DNA of 64,000 bases from Podarcis raffonei (lineage: Eukaryota > Chordata > Lepidosauria > Squamata > Lacertidae), in the NCBI RefSeq assembly GCF_027172205.1, contig NC_070612.1, forward strand, positions 30,901,183 through 30,965,182, given 5' to 3'. Positions 47,430 to 64,000 of the stretch are shown here, piece by piece. The position numbers and the translations under genes are program-made. The number at the start of each line of letters is the position of its first letter. The first letter of the stretch is position 1. The notes beneath the pieces are model-generated. The model ran no database searches and had not been told where the DNA came from. It saw only the letters and a program-made list of their open reading frames with translations.

Positions 47430-47660
47430 GGCACATAAAGAAGAGGAGGAGGAGTTTGGATTTGATATCCCGCTTTATCACTACCCAAAGGAGTCTCAAA
47501 GCAGCTAACATTCTCCTTTCCCTTCCTCCCCCGCAACAAACTTCAGAGAAGTGTGACTAGCCCATGGTCACCCAGCAGCTGCATGTGGAGAGCGGAGACG
47601 CGAACCTGGTTCACCAGATTACGAGTCTACTGCTCTTAACCACTACACCACACTGCTGAA
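47430..47660 (-). mobile_element. MIR-like CORE-SINE
   Basis: On the minus strand it starts with a tRNA-like head (GTGTAGTGGTTAAGAGC and GGTTCGCGTCTCC), then the CORE word TGGGTGACC, and ends in a GGATATCAAATCC tail. This is the conserved layout of CORE-SINEs. Confidence 0.8.
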
Positions 47661-47699
47661 AGAAAGGGGTGCTGGCAACTATTCTATAGTTGTAACATT

Positions 47700-47870
47700 C
47701 CACTGGATCCAGACATGGGCATAGCCAGAGGGGGGCAAGGGGGGAGCTGCCCTTCCCCAATCAAGTAAATAAATTAAAAATACTTAACTAACTGACCAAT
47801 AATGACACAAATAGCACAGTTCTGCCCCCCCCCCAAATCCTGGCTATGCTCATGGATCCAGAGTAGGCTT
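47700..47870. repeat. Inverted-repeat element with GGGCATAGCCAG ends
   Basis: CTGGATCCAGACATGGGCAT at the left is the complement, with small gaps, of ATGCTCATGGATCCAG at the right. G- and C-runs sit just inside. Probably a non-autonomous DNA element. Confidence 0.65.
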
Positions 47871-49189
47871 TTAAAGAAGTAGGCACACAACTGCCTCTTT
47901 AAGGGCAGCTGGCAACACTCCAACACAAAAATACATTTACTACACCCGTCTCAGTCATCTAAATCCACGCAGCTTTAATAACCCATGGTGGACAAGGATC
48001 TAGTGAGCAGATGTGGTTGGTACATAAAGTATCCAGTTGGTCAACATAAAACATCCATAAAAGGATCTAAACATTTGGATAGTGATATACAGTAACCAAT
48101 ATACTGAGCTTTAGATATGAAAAGGAATGTGTCAGCAGAAAAATAGTGCAGTGCTTTATATAACTATGGAACATGCCATTATTATACGGTTGGTTCCAAA
48201 AAGACATGACCATATCTTGGACTGCAGCTCTCCACCCATTTTATGATGGTGTCCTAATGAGTTCAACCTATACTTTTTCAAATCAAGCTAACCAAACCAT
48301 GATTGGATTTATACAGTATGCCAAAAAACATCCAGAGAGACCACATCCTTATATCACTTACTGGCAAAAATGGTATTTCAGAAAAATGGCTCAGAACGCC
48401 ACCTTCCAAACAAACCAAACCAATCACATTCACAGGTCACATTGGAACAGGTGGGAATGATGAGGTAAGCCACAAAAAGTCCACTGAAACCACATCCTCA
48501 TTCCTGTTCTAAGCAATAAACAATATTGCAGAAGAACAGTCAGGAACACCCAACTTCTGAGTAGCTAAACCAATCAAATTCATGTCACATTGAACAATGT
48601 GGTTCCAAACTAGCACACTGTTTTGTGGCTTAGTGCTCATTCATATCGGTTTTGATCTGACCTACAAATGACACTGGGCAATAAATGGTATCAGAATGTG
48701 GTTTCTGCTTAAGCTTTGTGACTGCATCAATTCTATCCATTCGTGTGACCTGTGAATTTGGTTGATTTGAGGAACCATAGGAGTTGGTTCTGTTCAGATG
48801 AGTTCTGGATGTGAAGGGGCCAATAAAAGTATAACATTGGAATGCATTTGTTGTTGTTCTTTCCTTCCTTTTTTGTTGACCTATTACATCAATACAACAG
48901 AAATGTGCAAATATACATTATAGAATTCAAACACTGGAAGTCACCGAACAAATGGTATATCTCAAAATACATCCCACAGTTTTGGAAATCGATTATAATT
49001 CAAAAAGCAGCCTTATCCTCCCAGTTTTCTTTAAAGTCCCCATAATTTCAGATGAATCACGGGTAAATGCATCGAACTCAGTGGGGCTTCTGAAAACACA
49101 GGAATATTCGTTCATTTCATTTCCATCCCGCCTTTTAGGGCAAGATCCTCGCATCCCATTTGAAACCTGGAGATCGTGCAGAAATCATA
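47871..49189. other. Spacer between BDP1 and SERF1
   Basis: It holds the 48.4-kb inverted-repeat cluster and otherwise unique DNA. No third gene is seen. Confidence 0.5.
48400..48795. repeat. Cluster of direct and inverted ACCAATCACATTCAC repeats
   Basis: AACCAATCACATTCACAGGTCACATT near 48420 is repeated in weaker form near 48565 and inverted near 48740 (GTGTGACCTGTGAATTTGG). It is likely a decayed fold-back element. Confidence 0.5.
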
Positions 49190-49760
49190 TCCCGCGCGTG
49201 CCAGGGAAGTAGCGGTACTGTATTTACATCCCAACCGCACGCGCGTTAACTCGGAAGCAAACCCCCTGAGCCTCTCTTCCGCGTAACGCGCGCACAGCGT
49301 CTCAGCTTCAACTCGTGCAGCTGATACCAGGCATTGAGGCCCGATCGGTGGGTTGCGCGCACGCGCAGTAAGGGCACCGCGGGACCGGCTCCAGATGCGC
49401 GGCTGGGAACAGGAAAGGCGTCGACGTGCGGCCTGACGTCACAGAGGCGGCCCCTTACATAAGGAGCGCAACGGCGGGCGAGGCGCGCAGAAGGTTCTGG
49501 CAGTTGGAGCGGATAGCGGGGTTGTTGCTGTTCGTGCGCGTAACGGTCGTCGCCGCTGGGGTTATTGTTTTGCCATGGCCCGTAAGTATGCGACGTGGGC
49601 GGCGCCCGCCACCGCCCTGCTGTGGCCTTCCCTCGCCAGTTGGGACTTGTATAATTGGTGGCGGCGGCGGCGGCCTGGGGCCGAAGCGGGCCTTGCGGGG
49701 ATCGTAGGCCAGCCGTGGGTTGCCGCTCCCGTGTTGTGGTCCCCGGCGGGCGGCTATTGT
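49190..49760 (+). promoter_or_regulatory. SERF1: SERF1 CpG island promoter with CRE
   Basis: The region is rich in CG dinucleotides, unlike the AT-rich DNA on both sides. A palindromic TGACGTCA lies at 49434-49441, about 135 bases before the start codon, followed by TTACATAAGG. CREB/ATF control is an inference from the motif. Confidence 0.65.
49575..49581 (+). CDS. SERF1: SERF1 coding exon 1 (7 nt)
   Basis: Only ATGGCCC is coding before the GTAAGT donor, so the exon gives Met-Ala and the first base of Arg. The upstream 5' UTR is in the CpG island. Confidence 0.92.
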
Positions 49761-51894
49761 AAGCTCGCTTCAGAGACGTTGCAACCCTGGCCGCGCTTTG
49801 TCCGGGGAAGAAGCCCCCGTTGACTTCAGTAGGGCTTGCTCCCGAGTAGACCCGGCGAGGGCTGATGGAGAGGCCGCCCTTGTGTGTGTCTGTTGGCGTG
49901 AACGGGGACTCTGGCTGGAGGGAAGCGGTTCTCTTTTAAGAGGAAGCGATAGGCAGGGCTGGCCTGAGAAAGCACAGCTCTGTTTTCCTTCCTCGACCGG
50001 GGAGACAACATGCTCTTTGTGAGCAGGATACGTCCCTGCTGCGCTCGCGTTACCGTCTCCCCTATTCGGAATGAGCCGTGTGAAAGGGCCCTTTTCACCG
50101 AATCCGGGGCCCCAAACTGCCTTCCCCGAGGAGAGAGCTAGCGGGGGACGCTCGGTGTCCACGGGTGGATGCTAAATATGCCTCAATAGTTAAGTGTTTG
50201 CACTATGCGGGCTGTACTGTACAGTATTTTCAAACTGCAGCGTTAACTTTTTGGAAACAACAGCTGCGGCGGCGCCGACTTCAGTTTCCAGTGACTTTAA
50301 ACTGAAACAAAAGATGCTGCTCAGTGTGTGTTATTTCTATAGAGGAGCGCTCCGATTTGTTCCCTCAGCAGGAACTAAGGCTTGCTGAGAGCTTCATTGA
50401 AATGTTAACTAGACTTGTACGCAGGCTTACTTGGAAAAAAGCCCCTTAAGTTCATTCCCCCAAAGGTGGTTCCTAAATTCCTAGTTCCTTATTCAGCACA
50501 GATTGAAGCTGCGTGAAATATGGCTGAAGCGTATGTAAACTGTACTGCAGCACTCAAACTTTTTCTACTACAGAATTAGTTGGTTGTTGTAGCATAGAGG
50601 CTGTTTTTTATTTGTTCAACTTATTAGGTGCTTGTCACCCAAAGGTCTCCAAGCGACCTGCAGCAAAATTATATGCACGCACACACATATAATATTTCAT
50701 ATTGGGGATCCATGGCATCAAAAGGCTAGCATAAAATATTTGTGCATGCATACCTAAAGGGCATTGGTATCAGTGCTGCTCAAGTTCTTGTCAACATGTA
50801 TGTGCAGTAGCCCACTTTGGTTATATCAGTTATATTAGCTTGTAGGCTAAGATGTCACCATGTTATTGGATGAAGCACATTCCTTTGCAAGCCAGCCTGA
50901 ATACTTGCCCACTTGATTGGATTTCAAACTACCTGGGCAAGCTAAGTATTTCCTTGGTGACTGGCGCTTACCAAAGCCACACTTTGTCGGGAATATTGAG
51001 ATATTGGCTATACTGTGGGCTGCGAAGTTGGGAACTCAGTAGTGCAGCTGATCCAACAGGGTTTGCTTACAAGCTTCATTTACCAAAGAGCAGTCAAAGT
51101 GTGGTACTTTTAACATAGTGTAAAGGGGGAAAGTTGGATTATCGGCAGCAGGCTTTACTATTGTGCAAATAAGAGATGGACAATATTTGGCTCTGTTGGT
51201 CAAAAGTATGTACTAGTAACTGGCCTAAAGCCTAACTCTTAAAACTGTTCCAACTTTAGGTGGGAACCAGCGTGAACTTGCCCGCCAAAAGAACATGAAG
51301 AAAAACCAAGAACTAAATAAAGGAAAAAGAAAAGAGGATACTTTGTCGGCTTCTCAAAGGAAACAGAGGTATGTTTGCATAGCAATCTCTGACAACCCAC
51401 ATACCCTGGTGTATATGTAAGTAGTGTAAAATTCTGCCTCAGAATGCTTAAAGATAAAATACAATTTCTATACTGTGGCCCTGTCTTAGACTGAAAAAAT
51501 ATATTTGATGTTTGGGAAGCTACCTTAATGTGCTTAAGCTTGCATTTGGCTATTTGGAATGGATACAGTCTTATTATAATTGAAGTGGGGGGGAAGGTGT
51601 AGTTTAGAATTTAGAACTAGAACACTGAACTTTAAAACATTGAGAACCAACATTGTTCAACAGGACTTCTTATTCTTCCCCATTGTGTGCTCCAAAATCC
51701 ATTCTAGAGGGTTGTGGGATTTTTGAGGAAGGTGAGAAACCAAAACACTTATTGTCCTGAAAAATATTCATTGTTTCCACTAAACATGGACGTCACTCGC
51801 TCTTCATCTTTTCTTTTCCAGAGACTCCGAAATTATGCAGCAAAAGCAGAAAGCAGCTAATGAGAAGAAAACTCTTCAGACAGGAGCAAAATAA
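49575..51894 (+). CDS. SERF1: SERF1, small EDRK-rich factor (3 coding exons)
   Basis: SERF1 is a small, highly basic, mostly disordered protein. The family is known to modify amyloid aggregation and to bind RNA, and in humans it lies next to SMN. Coding exons are 49575-49581, 51260-51368 and 51822-51894, giving 62 residues, the usual short-form length. The protein starts [17 protein letters not shown], is rich in Lys, Gln, Asp and Glu, and has [20 protein letters not shown] in the middle. It ends TLQTGAK. The start codon sits seven bases before the first intron, and the phases (1, 2) agree. The promoter is CpG-rich and holds a perfect CRE. No damage is seen. Identity is very secure. Confidence 0.96.
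49761..51259. other. SERF1 intron 1
   Basis: The first part remains CpG-rich (to about 50170) with a short retroposon word near 49825. The rest is unique, with no coding signal. Confidence 0.5.
51260..51368 (+). CDS. SERF1: SERF1 coding exon 2
   Basis: It runs phase 1 to 2 and carries most of the protein, including [11 protein letters not shown] and ASQRKQR. The acceptor is AACTTTAG and the donor GTATGT. Confidence 0.95.
51822..51894 (+). CDS. SERF1: SERF1 coding exon 3 (stop codon)
   Basis: It encodes [20 protein letters not shown] and GAK, then TAA. The acceptor follows a good pyrimidine tract (TTCTTTTCCAG). Confidence 0.95.
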
Positions 51895-52370
51895 TCTGTG
51901 GCTGCATGAAGGACCTAATAATGCTGCAGTGCATCTCAGAATAATAGGGTCTAAGAAAAGACATATTTGTAAAAGTGACCAGCCATTAAATGGTTAATGT
52001 TTATCTTCTACAAGCTCATTTGTCCAGTATGCATTTATTTTAGAATGTCTGATTAGTAGAGTGCATTTGCAACTGACTTGGCTTTATCTGAAATACTAGA
52101 AATAGTTCCAGTAAAATTGGATTCAAAGTTCCCTTTGCATGTCTACTAGTAATGATAGCAGTGGCTTGACTGCAATTTTCATTGTTAAGTGTTGGCTTGG
52201 TAAATGGCTTGTGTGACTGTACCAGTTATTAAATATGCAAATAGACTGAGAATCCTGTCTGGCAGCCCAACAGCATTCAAAAATGATACCACTTTTAAAA
52301 GCCCAGGTCTCTGTTCTTGCTTTCCACTTTGTAAAGCTCAGCTGTAAAATTAACCGTAAATTATTTTTAC

Positions 52371-52376
52371 AATAAA
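52371..52376 (+). terminator. SERF1: SERF1 polyadenylation signal
   Basis: AATAAA lies about 480 bases after the SERF1 stop codon and is followed by a G/T-rich stretch. It is the first canonical signal in that orientation that fits a 3' UTR end. Confidence 0.65.
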
Positions 52377-55300
52377 ATGTTGCATGAAGTACTGTCTAAG
52401 TTGGAAATGGGTACACCAGACAGTTATAATAGCTTTTCCATTGTTTCTGACACGTTTGGCACAATTCAGAGGGTTCTTAGTCCTTTCATCAGCACAACTT
52501 TTCCATTGTGTTTCAATTGCAGCCTGAATACTTAATACAATTCTTCAACTGCTAAGCAAGATTCTCTAAATATATTACTATGTATAACTGCAGCTTAAAA
52601 TCTGTACTCTGAACTAAAATATAAATAACCTCTTTTGTCTAAAGCTTGGTTGATTATAAAAATGGCAGCCAAGAATAAGTTGCTTAGTTTTACTGCTTTT
52701 TTTTTTAGGCCTGACTGTTTTCCATAGTGATGTTAAAGGTCTAGCAGAATTACGTATTTGACATTCATGGTTGTACTTCAGCTAGTGAGCAAGAACAAAA
52801 GCCTGTTGACCTGGGATTAAGCCAAATTTATTCTTCTGTTCCCTGCTACTTCTCTTAAAAACAATAGAGCTCTGTGTAGCATATTAGCAGATTGGGGTGG
52901 AGGGAGTCGGGGTGACCCTAACTCGGGTTTCAGAAGTTCAAAGACACTGAAATCCAGCATACTAGATAAGTTGTTCTAGTACAACAAACACTCTGCTCTA
53001 ATACTTTGACTTTTCTGTAACAGACTAGGCAACTGACCCCTTTGGAATTTTACCTAACATTCAGTGTCTTGGAGCAGTAGTATAGCAGTTCGTTAAACAA
53101 GGTGCACTACTAGTTTGGTAAAAGTTTGGGAGGGGAGAAGAAGTTGGCTTGTAAGGCATATTAGTGATCGCAAGTAACTAAGTGATAGATGGTTCTCTAA
53201 TACTGCTATCTCAAGGGAAGATGGATTAGCCATACCCACTTTGTGTGTGTAAATTAAAAATGTCCAGCTTTTTAAAAAGGTAAAGCTAGCAGCCCACCCT
53301 ACTTCTCCAGCCTTTCCTGGTGCTGTGCTGCTATAAGCTATGGTTTGGCTTGGTGTTGCATCCAAACCTAAGCTCATGATTTTATCTTTCATCAAACAAA
53401 CCATAACATATAGCTAAGGTGTGTTCTATAGCTTACCACTTGTGGCTTGTCTTGAAGAGATTTACCCGAACCCAGACCCATGCTTTGATCAGACAAGTCA
53501 TGGCTTCAATCGCAACTGCAGAACTGGAGAAGCAAGGCAACAACTACTTTCTCTCTGGGAAAACTACATGTTTCTCATTTGCAGTAAGCCATGGCTAGAG
53601 TTACCTTTGAACTGCCCTCTTGTCTTGCCCTAGGCAAGGTGGTTCTTCTAAAATGAGATTCAGAAGCAATACAAAATACACAAGTGAGTGAGAAGATTAA
53701 AGATTTTATTCTAAAACAGCAGGCAATGTATACATACCAAGCAAGCACTCAGTCTGCCACTTGGAAGCCCTCAAGAAGCGGTGAAGTGACTCCCCCAGGT
53801 AGCCTCAGTTTGCATGGCTTTGTGGCCAATTAGTCAGCGCACGAGCTTCAAAGAAACTGCCCAAAACAGTCCAATTTTATAGATAGCCAGTCTTGGAAGC
53901 CACACAGGCTATGTGCAGATCATCCATTAGCCACCCCCTCCCAAGCCCTCACTTTCTCAAAACAATGTCCAACATCAAAGAAGGTACCCAGCATTATCCT
54001 CCACAACTGATTAAGGCAGCTTTGTGTGGTGCTTCACCTCCCAAGTTCTCAGGACATTAATGTTCTCACACCATCAAAAAACTTAACAAGAGTGAGGGAG
54101 GGGGAAGGGACAAGCTGGCAGGGCTCTATGTCAGACCATTAATTCCTCAATAATTTTTTTTCCTTGCAGATGCATTTCCCATACACCTCTCTATTGGAAT
54201 ATGCAAAACTGAGCTTTAAGAAATTGCGGTGGGCAAGTAGCTGTGTATGCACCATGTGTTGTACAAGTGCTTTATACAAGCCATGCTTGCATCAATAGAA
54301 GGTTCAGCTTCTGTTTGAGATGCATTGGCTGTGGTCATAGCTGTCAACTGTGATAGCTAAACACCAGTATTCCCTCATAAAGAAATCACTCCCTTACTTA
54401 TTTCATGTCTGTTTCCATACAGAGATAAACTCTGGAGCTGTATAATGATGGCAGTCTTAATCCTACCCATGTGGTGTCTGCTTTTACACTTAGCTAGAGG
54501 CTGTGCACAGGTTTGCCGAATGCTGCTGTTGCAAGTATACATTTTTTTTAAAAAAAATTGTAGGATTTCAAAGCAGTGTACAGTCATAACAAAAATACAA
54601 TGAACCACATACAACCAATAGAATTCATTTATATCTGTTTATATGTTGCTGTAAACAGATGTTTACCTTGTGCTTGGAATGACTGCAACACTGGCACAAG
54701 GTAGCCTGCTCTAAGGAAGATGTTTCAAATTTAGCAAGCCACCATTGAAAATGATGCTTTTTGTTAAGTACTATATATCTAATAAAGGGAAGTACCTAAT
54801 GGAGAGCTTTAGTAGAAAAAGAGAAGTACAAATGCTATCAAGACTGAGATGTACATGGAAGAAATGTGGCTGACCTGAAGAGGTCTAGTGCATCCCAAAA
54901 CAGGATAGCACTTTTCATATTACTGTAGCTGTAACAGGATGAAAATAAAAAAATGGGTCTATTACCATCCATTGACTTGCCTAGCAATCAGAAAAAAATA
55001 GTTAATACAAAACAAGATGGCTAAGTAGGAAACTGGTATTGGCAAAAATTATATGGGAAGGTATTTTTGAAGGAAATATACTGTTCCCCATATACACATA
55101 CAAATTGATATATAAATTTCATGAGACTTGCTCAGGTCAACTGTGTTTTTTATTATGCCCACTTAAATTTATTAAAGCATTTTTACCCTACACCTTAACT
55201 AAATAGACTCCTAGATCAATAAAAAGTCACTCCTTGGCCAGTTTAACAATTCAAAAGACATACTGTATCACAAAATAAACTGCAAGGAAGAGAAGAATGG

Positions 55301-56789
55301 TTCCTATGGACTGAATGAGATCCATCTGCTCAGTTGCCGTAGAGCACCTGGGTGGGAGTTCTTGGGGAAAGGGACAACAAATGCTGCTTAAATATTTCTG
55401 GTTTCATGTGGGAAGCATGTAATTTCTGCTCCAGTATTTGAGAACCTTTTGTAAGCTACTTTGAGAGCTTTTTGGAACTATAAAGTGAAATATAAGTTCT
55501 ACAAATAGGTTCAGGAGCGAGGAGGACACCAGTTCTTAAAAGGAATTTCTTACAGGAATTACAATCAACTAAATGTGTGACATGTTTGGTAGAATAACTG
55601 TTACTAGGTACTGAGGAATAGACAAAGGAAGTTGAGTTAATGGAATAGCTTTGTATCCATTCTCTCCCTCAGTTCAATGAAACATTGCCAGAAATCCATA
55701 GAAATGCTGGTTTGCACTTGGTTACCTTTAGTTAAGCAGTTCTGAGAGGTCTTTAAGGAGACTTGGTTTGTACCTCTACAGGTTACATCTAGCAGGTACG
55801 GATTTTAAACACTTTACTGGGAAAGGGCAATGTGCAGAAACAGGCATTTGTGAAGAAACTGATAATAGACCACAATAATACAAATGGTACACCAATTAGA
55901 AAAGAGGAAGGACTGGGAACTTGTGGCCATCCAGTTCTGTTCATCCCTGACCATATCTTATCCCAGGGTTGAGGAATCTGGCTCTCCAACACCTAGAGGG
56001 ACACAGGTGCCCCCCCCCCAACTAATATAAAGGAAATCATTTACCACACAAGAATGGTTCATTCCCTCTGAGTGCAAAATTGGGGTAAGCCTTGTAACTC
56101 GTATAGCTTGATAGCCACTATAAGTGTCTATCTGCGATTTCCTGGTCACACAAGTCTATGGATGATTTCTGGGACAGATTTGTTTCATGACCTTATGGGA
56201 AACGGCCACTACTATAAATCGTTTTTAAAAGGCATTATACAAATCAATTGAGATGTGGTTTATCAGCAGCGGTTGAGTTTGATGGCTAAATGTTCAGACT
56301 GAGGCAATAAGCATCGGAATATCAAGTGCCCCATATAAATGCGGGCTGTTGCGTGTATTATTCATTTACTCTGCATGCGGGCTTTCCTATGAAGCAGATA
56401 AAGGGGAATTTTCCCTCTCCGGATGTTGCTAGGCTACAGTCTCATCAACACTGATTGAACCATCTCAAGTTGATTTACGTATGAACGAATTAAAAACACA
56501 CTAAAAACAACAACAACAAATACCTTTGAAACAATACCTCAAACCCTAACAAGGGAACAAGTCGTAACCCTGGCGAAGTCAACCACTAACGAGACTTGGT
56601 GGGGTTTGGTCTCCCACACCTTCCCCATATACGTGGATCGAAAGAAGGGCTGGGCAGCTGAGATGCGAGGATTGCTTTTTAATCCCTCGGTCTCTCTGCC
56701 CAGTGTTGGAAACGGAATCCTGCACCAGACTCTCGTTGCGCAGCAAAAGCGCGGCTGCTACCTGTGGAATTCCCACCCCTTGCCCCGCC
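52377..56789. other. Spacer between SERF1 and SMN
   Basis: This 4.4-kb stretch is AT-rich without a recognisable gene. A weak inverted pair (AAGCTATGGTTTGG near 53335 and CAAACCATA near 53397) may be an old fold-back. Confidence 0.5.
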
Positions 56790-56997
56790 CCGCTTTTGTC
56801 GCAGGAAGGAGGAGGAGGAGGAGGCGGCCGCCGGGAAGAGCTTGAGGCCTCCTGGCCTGCAGGGGGCAGTAAGGCAATCTCCCCGGAGGTGGCGGCGCTC
56901 GCAAGAGGCCTCTGTCGGTGGAGCTCCTCCTCTCCGGTCGCTGACTGATGACGTATAAGAAGGCCCTGTGGAAGAGCGCCTTCATCCCGGAGCCCTC

Positions 56998-61961
<4,964 letters not shown>

Positions 61962-62697
61962 CTGTTGTAAGTACTGCATTTTGTTTTAACTTTAACTTGC
62001 AATGGAGGGCAAGCTGAACTTAGTTTCATTTTGAAGGCACAAGATCAGTTTTGGGCTGGTGACATTTTTTTTTTGCTTTTTCTGGAGATGGGAAAGCACA
62101 CCTTATGGTGTTTCCTTGGGAGCCCACAGAAAATAGGCTCCTGTAGCTAAATGAGTCCAGGGTTGCTGCAAAGGGGGGGGGGTCAAATACTAGAATGTCG
62201 CTTGTATGAGTATATTCTCCATAAAAGAGTGCATGTGTATGAGGGATGGATGGCTATCAACATCAGATTTTTAAGTTTCCTCTATTTCTGATATAAAGAT
62301 CAGCTTTGATAGAACATGACCTTAGCATTGGCATAACTTCTTCTAAAATGAATTTACTATCCCACATGGTCTTTTTAAAACTAGGTTTAAAAAAAAAATT
62401 CCCATGAAGGAGGATACCCCAACTCTGTATTGGTCAGCGAAGAAGCTTTCAATGGTAGCAGGATTACTGACTGGATAACTCAGAGAGGAATCTGCCAGCA
62501 ATGTTTTCATCATCATTAGCAAGATTTCTGAATGGATAGCCCTGCTTTTTTTGCAAGGTGCCCGTATCTTGTTAATCATTGGGTACCTATTCTGGACTAA
62601 GTGAACTGTTCTTCAAGTGAATCTGATTATTTGGACTTGCTTTGATTTGTAAAGCAATCTTTCAATTTGTAGAATATCTTCATTTCTAACTCTTCAG

Positions 62698-62947
62698 TGA
62701 TGCCAAGCTGACTACACATTTAAACCTTAAACGAGGTCAGTTTTATGGGATCTAACCATATTTTGCCGAAACTGATGTATGTCCCTTTCTAGCTGTGGAT
62801 GGCAGTGGGGATAACAGAAACTGTGTAGTCACGTGGTTAATTATGCAGCAGTCCAAATCCTAGGACTAGAACAATTCCTAGGTAAGTTGAGAGAGAGATT
62901 ACTTATCAGTTACACCATTCAACTGGTTTGTATTAGTGATCAATAAA
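62698..62947 (+). other. SMN1: Possible SMN 3' UTR exon 8 and polyA signal
   Basis: A CTAACTCTTCAG acceptor ends at 62697 and AATAAA lies at 62942-62947. Together they could form the non-coding last exon expected from human SMN. No transcript supports this here. Confidence 0.45.
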
Positions 62948-63484
62948 ATTATTTTTTTCCAACTTGTGTTTGTATAATATGTCAGTGGGTGGGTGTTTAT
63001 ATTTAGAAAGCTTCTAGGTAATTTGTAAATTACCAAACATCTTTTTACATTTTGTTGTGGATGAAGATTACATCTCTGAGGGAATTGAACTTGAATTTTT
63101 ATGCAATGATGTCTTTAGGTTGTTCAGCACACACCCATCTAGATTAAACATTTTGTTAGCAGGAAAAAATAGCACTAATTTCAAAACCAGAATGTAATAG
63201 TATTCCTAAATAAAATACCATATGAGATTATAGTATTTCGGAAATACAACTACCCTTCATCTCCTTAACCCTAGCTTCTGAAAGTCTAGGTTACATATGG
63301 CAGCAACTTCCCTCTCTCTTCTCCCTTGGGTCTTTCAAATTTCAGTGGCACCCTGTGCAAAGCCAAAATTTGCTTCCCCCACCCCTCACTTTCCATTGTG
63401 CTCACTTCATCATGCTGTTCGCCCTAGACTTGGGCCCATTGTGGAGGAACTGGTTGTGCTACCCTAAATCCGCCTCTACAAGTA

Positions 63485-63740
63485 AAACTGAGAGAGACCC
63501 TTGTCTGCAACCCTGGAGAGATGCTGCCAGTTAGTGCAGACAATACTGTCCTAGATGGAGTAATGGTCTGACTCAGTATAAGGCAACTTCTGTGAGCCTC
63601 CTGTTTTAGTTTCCGTGTTATTTTAAAGGGAGATTTTTATTGTTTATTTTGAATTACAAATGTTCATATTTCAGAATTTGTGTACTTTGTAAACCACTTT
63701 GAAGCTTATTTTTGACAATTAAACATTAATCAATTCATTA
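63485..63740 (+). repeat. Dispersed repeat and LINE tail
   Basis: GATGCTGCCAGTTAGTGCAG, TGGTCTGACTCAGTATAAGG (about 63520-63590) and a TTTGTAAACCACTTTGAAGC tail are common squamate repeat words. Confidence 0.5.
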
Positions 63741-64000
63741 ATAACATTTAGCTGGTGAATGTGTCCTTGTACAAGGAGGTGTATCCTCTTTGAAGGATAC
63801 AGTAGTGCAGCTACTCCTAGGGAAATATCCTGGACCCAATGGCATTTCATAACTACCACCCAATCACAAATACCTTCTTTTTGGGCAAGGTACTCGGGGT
63901 CATGGCAGTGCAGCTGCAGGCATTCTTTAGGTAAACTGATTATCTACATCAATTCCAATTATGGTTCAGCCTTAGTTATCCTGACTTTGATTGGGTGAAG

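Noticed and set aside
49720-50162. Open frames on both strands in SERF1 intron 1
   Set aside because: They are chance frames of CpG-rich DNA without similarity to known proteins or splice support.

Overview
The window is vertebrate nuclear DNA, most likely from a squamate reptile (a lizard). The genes are split by spliced introns. The repeats are the kind seen in squamates: tRNA-headed Sauria-type SINEs, CR1/L2-clade LINE 3' ends with ATT-rich tails, TA-flanked MITEs and many short fold-back elements. The SINE and MITE types lean towards a lacertid-like lizard, but that is an impression from memory.

Three host genes are present, and every exon boundary could be checked by reading frame and splice phase. 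(1) BDP1, the B'' subunit of RNA polymerase III factor TFIIIB, fills 394-46266 on the minus strand. I resolve 42 coding exons whose lengths sum to 7257 nt (2418 codons plus stop), and all 41 junction phases agree. (2) SERF1, a 62-residue EDRK-rich factor, lies on the plus strand in three coding exons (49575-51894). (3) SMN, the survival motor neuron protein, lies on the plus strand in eight coding exons (56998-61961, 275 residues). BDP1 is divergent from the SERF1-SMN pair, with about 3.3 kb of repeat-bearing spacer between BDP1 and SERF1. Each gene starts in a GC-rich promoter zone with a TGACG (CRE-like) word nearby.

Layout: 1-46266 BDP1 with its introns; 46267-49190 BDP1 upstream DNA and spacer with a LINE tail, a CORE-SINE and a fold-back element; 49190-52376 SERF1 with its CpG-rich promoter and polyA signal; 52377-56790 spacer; 56790-62950 SMN; 62950-64000 repeat-bearing spacer. 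Repeats sit in introns and spacers; none breaks an exon.

Functionally, SMN works in snRNP assembly and BDP1 in Pol III initiation, while SERF1 is a small basic protein linked to protein aggregation. They are neighbours rather than an operon. The most unusual structure is inside BDP1: exons 12-27 form eight consecutive exon pairs with strictly alternating splice phases (2-0 then 0-2). Most first members carry a basic motif of the form RGRxQ(K/R)PKPN. This looks like an ancient tandem duplication of a two-exon cassette. Other notable items are an element nested in the centre of a palindrome, two long intronic hairpins, a non-autonomous hAT element with a GC-rich cargo, and a divergent last coding exon of SMN.
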